NCBI GenBank assembly: GCA_039720395.1 | Contig: CM077826.1 | Location: 36,422,790 to 36,486,789, forward strand | Direction: 5' to 3' | DNA from: Liquidambar formosana | Lineage: Eukaryota; Streptophyta; Magnoliopsida; Saxifragales; Altingiaceae | Length of the DNA stretch: 64,000 nt | Part shown: piece after piece, positions 60,246 to 64,000 of the stretch | Numbering within the stretch: the stretch's first letter is position 1 | Layout: the number at the start of each line of letters is the position of its first letter | Notes under the pieces: generated by a model | What the model was told of the DNA's origin: nothing | The model's database searches: none | What the model saw: only the letters and a program-made list of their open reading frames with translations | Program-made: the position numbers and the translations under genes

Positions 60246-61972
60246 CCCCCCTATGCTTTAGCACAAGGGGAGCCACTTTATGCCTAAAAACCTAAGTGTT
60301 TGAGAGAGAATAAGAGAGAGAGACTTGAAGGAGAGCTAGAGGACCTGCTGTAGCCTTGGAGAACATTGATTGAAGACATCCACAAGAACAAGAGAGAGTC
60401 TATACAGCAGCAAGGAAGGTTTTCCTAAGGTATTCTTCCTTTCTATTCAAGCTTAAACTAGGGTATCATGTAGAATAGCTTTATTGCATGCAATGCTTAT
60501 GATTTCTACCATCGATTGAGGTTTCTATTAGTTAATACATGTGATAATAATGATGTTCATGATGAGTTTTGCATGTTTTAGAGTTAGTTCATAGGTCTTA
60601 ATGCATAGTTGTGATTCTTGTGCTTCTGTTGTCCTTGTTTTAGAATAGGGTCATTGCATGCTAGAGTTAGGGTTTTTTGTCATGTTCTATTGCTGTAGTG
60701 GGTTGATATGCATGATTTAGGTCCTGTTTAGTTTGGTTTTAGCATGTTTAGAATTTATTTTATGTGTTTTTAAGCATATTTGTGAGTTTAGGGTTTTTAA
60801 TGTCCTTGTTTTAGGTTAGTTTCATACAGCATGTTAAAGTAGAGTTTTTATTGATTTTTCTTCATAGTTGCTGTATATGTTTTACATATGGAGTAAATAT
60901 GATATTTTTGCATGCATGCTAGTTCATTCTAGGGTTTTTATGCATGATATGGTTCTAGGATTGTGTTAGAGCTTATTATTGTTTGCTGTTTTTGCTGTTA
61001 GCATGTTTAGTGGATGATTTTAGGCCTTAGTACTATTTTGTCCAGATTTTTATATTAGTGTTTTTGCATGGTTTTGAGCACGTGTAAGGGTGCAAATAGA
61101 TGTGGTAATTGTCCTATGGCAAATAGGGCTGCCAATGCTTGAAATTGCTAATGGTTGGAGCTATTGTGCTCAGGTAAGTGGGTGTGAAGGTGCCCCAAAT
61201 CACCTCTCTTCCTAACTCTTTCTCTTCTCCCTCCTAGCGTTAATTTTTAATATGAATCTGTGGTCTTAATCAAAGGTTTCCTTAACTAATAAAATTATGG
61301 TTTTTGTTAAAGTTTCCATCTTGTGGAATTCTTTTTAAATTCAAACTTGTTTATTCAATCCTCTTTCAAATAAGGAAACCTAGGGTTTTAACCATAGGTT
61401 TGTATTAGGATTTAACCCTATTTCTAATCGAACTACGTGGACTTTGATCCATTTATTTCATTGCATGGTACGTAGGCGCTCTTTGTGAGGCTCAAGTCCG
61501 TTCTAGGGTCCAAGTATCCTAGATTTCTTTCTGTTTTCTTTTCTTTTTCTATATTTTCTGTTTTTATTTGCTTGTTACGCATGGATGGATGAATGAAATA
61601 TATGATATGCATGCAATTCTTGTGATGATATACTTGCTGATTTTTGTATGGAAAGATCTTAATTTAGCCCAAATAAACCAAGAGACCGAAAGGGTGACAT
61701 GGGTGCCTATAGGCTTTGCTTAGAACCTTCCCATGTCATAACTTAGACTCCGAATCCCCGATTTCTTTGGTTTCCAAAAGACTTGTTTTTGCCTTTCCTT
61801 TTTAAACATGGAGTCATTCAAATTGTTTTCTTAAAACAAACTATTTTTAGGGTTTTCCTTGTTTCCTTTAAAAAATAAGGTGGCGACTCCTTTTTGTTTT
61901 CAAAACCCAATCCAATTCAATTCTTTCTTTTCTCGTCAAGCCTTGTGGGCCCAATTTCCGGGGTTTACAGTT

Positions 61973-61990
61973 TGGTGACTCCACTGGGGA
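61973..61990 (+). other. Primer binding site of element V
   Basis: TGGTGACTCCACTGGGGA, three bases after the LTR; C at position 4 of the consensus is T here. Confidence 0.85.
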
Positions 61991-62832
61991 CTTGAGGGCT
62001 AGACTCTATAAAGTTTAATTGGGCTAAATTAATTTCTTATGTTAATTAAAATCAATCACATTGCATCCGCTTGATTGTGTGCTTTCATTTATTGCATTGT
62101 GTGCGCAAACTCTTGCATGTTAGGATCGATGTCCCTCGATGTATCCTTGCCAATGATGGGCCTAGTTTCAACCTTGGTTTTCTTGATTCCAAGTGTTGGG
62201 GGCGAAAGCTATCAACCTCTCTTGCCTAGTACCCTTGGGTATATTAAATGAGTTAATCACGTATTGCTGGACCCACGCGGCATTCCTGATGCCACATGTG
62301 GTTAGGTATAAAGATTGCTCAAGCAAGTGAAGGACCCTAGCCTACCCTCTCTTAGTTCATGTAGTAGGCCTTGTAAGACACTATGGTCTCACCTTTATAC
62401 AACCACAATTGTTTGTAATGATGCTATGCTATGTTTGTGGTGTGAGGCTTTATATCTTATGCCCTTAACATAGACCTTTAAACCCTAACTTTTGTTAAGG
62501 ACATGGGTTAGGAGGAATAAGTTAAGGAAGTGGGATGTAAAGCTATGTTTGTGATGTGCTAATCCATGGGAATTAATTAAACCTAATTGAAGGACTCTAT
62601 ACCCTATTCTTTTAAACATACCCTTAATCCATGACCCTTGTAAAGGTAATTGGATAAAAGGAATGAATTAATTGAATATGGTGTAGAGACCGAGTTCATT
62701 AAGGAAAATATGGAGGTTTAGGACAAGTCCTTAGGCTAAGGGTTAAAACTTTTCTATCCATAGACGTGCTGGCTTGGATCCGCAATCCGCAAGGGCGTTT
62801 AGTGAGTGTTGAATCTACCCATCAGACAGACA
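61991..62832 (+). other. 5' leader of element V
   Basis: Non-coding, colinear with the X leader (35226-34372). The last 67 bases before the ATG (from 62766) are open in the gag frame and conserved (LAWIRNPQGRLVSVEST). Confidence 0.7.
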
Positions 62833-63257
62833 TGGCCGACAAAAGAACTAGTGAGGGACACTTTGACCTTGAGGCTTGCTTGAAAGCCATTATGACCAAG
62901 CTTAACCATACCACCGAGACCTCTGATACAGCATTGAAAATGGCTCAAGAGAACCAACAGAAGATGGCGGCTCGTGCTGAGGTAGAGGCTCGAGGGAGAG
63001 AGCCTGAGGTTGAGGCTGAGGGCGCTGTGCCCGAGACAGAGGCTGCTAAGATAGGCCTTGATGAGGAGGACCTGGCTGGGATCATAGAGGGCTAGGATGC
63101 GCCCGGGGTAGGCGTTGTAGGTGATGGTTGCCTACTATCGCTGGTAGGGCTGCTCATAGGGAGCCCACTACAGAGGAGAGAGCTCAGGTGGCTGGCTGAC
63201 ACCGAGCTGCTGAGGGGTTTGTCGGACCATCCCTCGATGTATGCCTGCATTGGGACA
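62833..63257 (+). pseudogene. Gag N-terminus joined to plant mobile domain protein, exon 1 (element V)
   Basis: ATG at 62833-62835 (MADKRTSEG). The first 45 or so residues match X gag (DLEACLKAIM, ETSDTALKMAQENQQKM); the frame then changes to an acidic Glu/Ala-rich linker. A TAG at 63093-63095 interrupts it, but the same frame stays open to a GTGAGT donor at 63258 and resembles the start of a PMD protein (RELRWLADTELLRGLSDHPSM). Whether the TAG is a real terminator or decay of a Trp/Gln codon is open. No capsid core follows, so this is not an ordinary gag. Confidence 0.65.
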
Positions 63258-63381
63258 GTGAGTGACTTTGTTTGCTTTTTTGTTTTCTTTTCTTCCATTC
63301 ATTCTTGTTTGCTTTACTATTCATTTCTTTTCAAGTGTCTTGACAAGCTTCTTTTTCTTGTTTTCTTTTGAATCTTAATAG
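63258..63381 (+). other. Candidate intron in the V gag-PMD gene
   Basis: GTGAGT donor, T-rich body, TTTTGAATCTTAATAG acceptor, 124 bp; removes no codons out of phase (both exons phase 0). Consensus and phase are the only evidence. Confidence 0.5.
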
Positions 63382-64000
63382 AGTCCGATTGGGCGAAACC
63401 TCACTTTCAAGGGTGCTTGGCACACAGCGATCTTGTTGGCGAAGAAAGCCAACCTGACCTTGCAGGGCTGGTTGGCGGAGGCGGGCTTCGGAGCCTTCAT
63501 GAGTATAGATGCCTTTAGAGTGAGGCATTCATTTATCCAGGCTTCGGGTGAGAGGTGGTTTCCTGACACCAACTCTCTCCATTTGCCTCAGTTTGAGCTG
63601 ACACCAACCTCGCTGGACTAGATGTTGGTTACGGGGATTCGGTTTGGTGGGGCCCCCCTTTTGAGGCGGAAGGTAGAGCTGGTGGAAGTGGCTCTATTAT
63701 TGGAGATTGATCCTATGGGTACATCGAAGTCCCGTATCAGGCTGAGCGACCTGTGGACTGGCAAAGACGAGTGCGAGGACTTTGCTACAGATTTCAACGT
63801 CCGGAACGAGCTCATGTTCCGTTGCTTGCTTGTTTACTTCGTCGCCATCTGCTTCTTTCCTGACAGCATATCTACTATCACTTGTGACTTCGCGATGCTG
63901 ACTGAGCACCATGAGAAGCTGGGGACTTTTGATTGGGGGTCTGCCACCTTCATTGCCTTCCTAGAGGGTATGCAGAGGAAGTCCGTAGGCGCTATTGGTT
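63382..64000 (+). pseudogene. Plant mobile domain protein of element V, exon 2 (runs off the window)
   Basis: Open plus-strand frame apart from one TAG at 63619-63621. PMD blocks: GRNLTFKGAWHTAILLAKKA, GWLAEAGFGAFMSI, DTNSLHLPQFELTPTSLD, then (after the TAG) MLVTGIRFGGAPL, RLSDLWTGKDECEDF, MFRCLLVYFVAICFF, LTEHHEKLGTFDWGSATFIAFLEGMQ. The order matches the W PMD exon 2 (AGFSWF, TPKDFSIITGL, FLIYMLS, GRYNWGGAALATMY). The TAG falls in the signature block, at a position where TGG or CAG would suit. Sense orientation relative to the LTR, unlike the usual antisense additional ORF. Confidence 0.75.

Larger units (their letters stand above)
59251..61969 (+). repeat. LTR of element V (2719 bp)
   Basis: Ends TGTCACACCC and GGGGTTTACA. 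The first 450 bp and the last 1.7 kb resemble the X-family LTRs; about 59712-60260 is a different promoter segment with the GC-rich palindrome at 59960-60039. TATA box CTATAAATA at 60237-60245. Confidence 0.92.
59251..64000 (+). mobile_element. Gypsy element V with a gag-PMD reading frame (right part outside window)
   Basis: Order: LTR 59251-61969, primer site 61973-61990, leader, gag N-terminus, PMD protein running off the window. The leader and the first 60 or so gag residues match element X, but the capsid core, protease and pol do not follow in the window. Probably a non-autonomous derivative; the right LTR would have to be seen to confirm. Confidence 0.8.

Noticed and set aside
63092..63298. 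Minus-strand 68-codon frame opposite the V gag-PMD gene
   Set aside because: Low-complexity translation opposite a recognisable plus-strand PMD frame.

Overview
This window looks like heterochromatin of a flowering plant, built almost entirely from nested LTR retrotransposons. I see no ordinary host gene, tRNA, rRNA or CRISPR array. Evidence for a plant: Ty3/Gypsy elements of the Tat/Ogre type (two RNase H domains, an arginine-tRNA-like primer site, an intron between protease and RT), a Ty1/Copia family primed by initiator-Met tRNA, and two copies of the plant mobile domain (PMD). The species cannot be told from the sequence.

Nesting, outermost to innermost. (1) Host element W, about 53.8-59.25 kb, carries a minus-strand PMD gene and a palindromic minisatellite, and abuts an LTR at 59251-61969. 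(2) Gypsy element Z (minus; 5' LTR 50815-53823, gag-PR-RT to 45480) sits in W's PMD exon. (3) Gypsy element Y (minus; 5' LTR 39439-45479, gag to 38064) sits in Z's RT/RNase H region. A solo Gypsy LTR (41843-44655, plus) sits inside Y's LTR. (4) Gypsy element X (minus; 5' LTR 35248-38063) sits in Y's gag. X runs to the window start and holds leader, gag, PR, intron, RT, two RNase H domains, integrase and the tail of an opposite-strand ORF. (5) X is split by two insertions of one Copia-derived family: a simple copy (931-10544) and a three-LTR tandem copy (15859-33558). A solo LTR of the same family (55459-57124) lies in W. Every insertion visible at both ends has a perfect 5-bp target duplication: GCAAC, GTTCT, GCGAG and GCTAT.

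The right end (59251-64000) is a plus-strand element, V: LTR, primer site, leader, gag N-terminus, then a PMD protein in sense orientation in place of the usual gag-pol continuation. Its frame continues through a candidate intron and two amber codons.

The coding parts show a Tat/Ogre life cycle: gag-PR, an intron whose removal would delete the stop codon, and RT-RNaseH-integrase. All copies seen here are broken, mostly by C-to-T type nonsense changes. The Copia family has a decayed interior but nearly identical LTRs, so its enzymes were probably supplied in trans. The least explained structure is a recurring design of hairpins whose arms vary together while the centre stays constant. It appears in the W minisatellite, the Gypsy U3 palindromes, the Copia LTR end and a trio of Copia internal hairpins.
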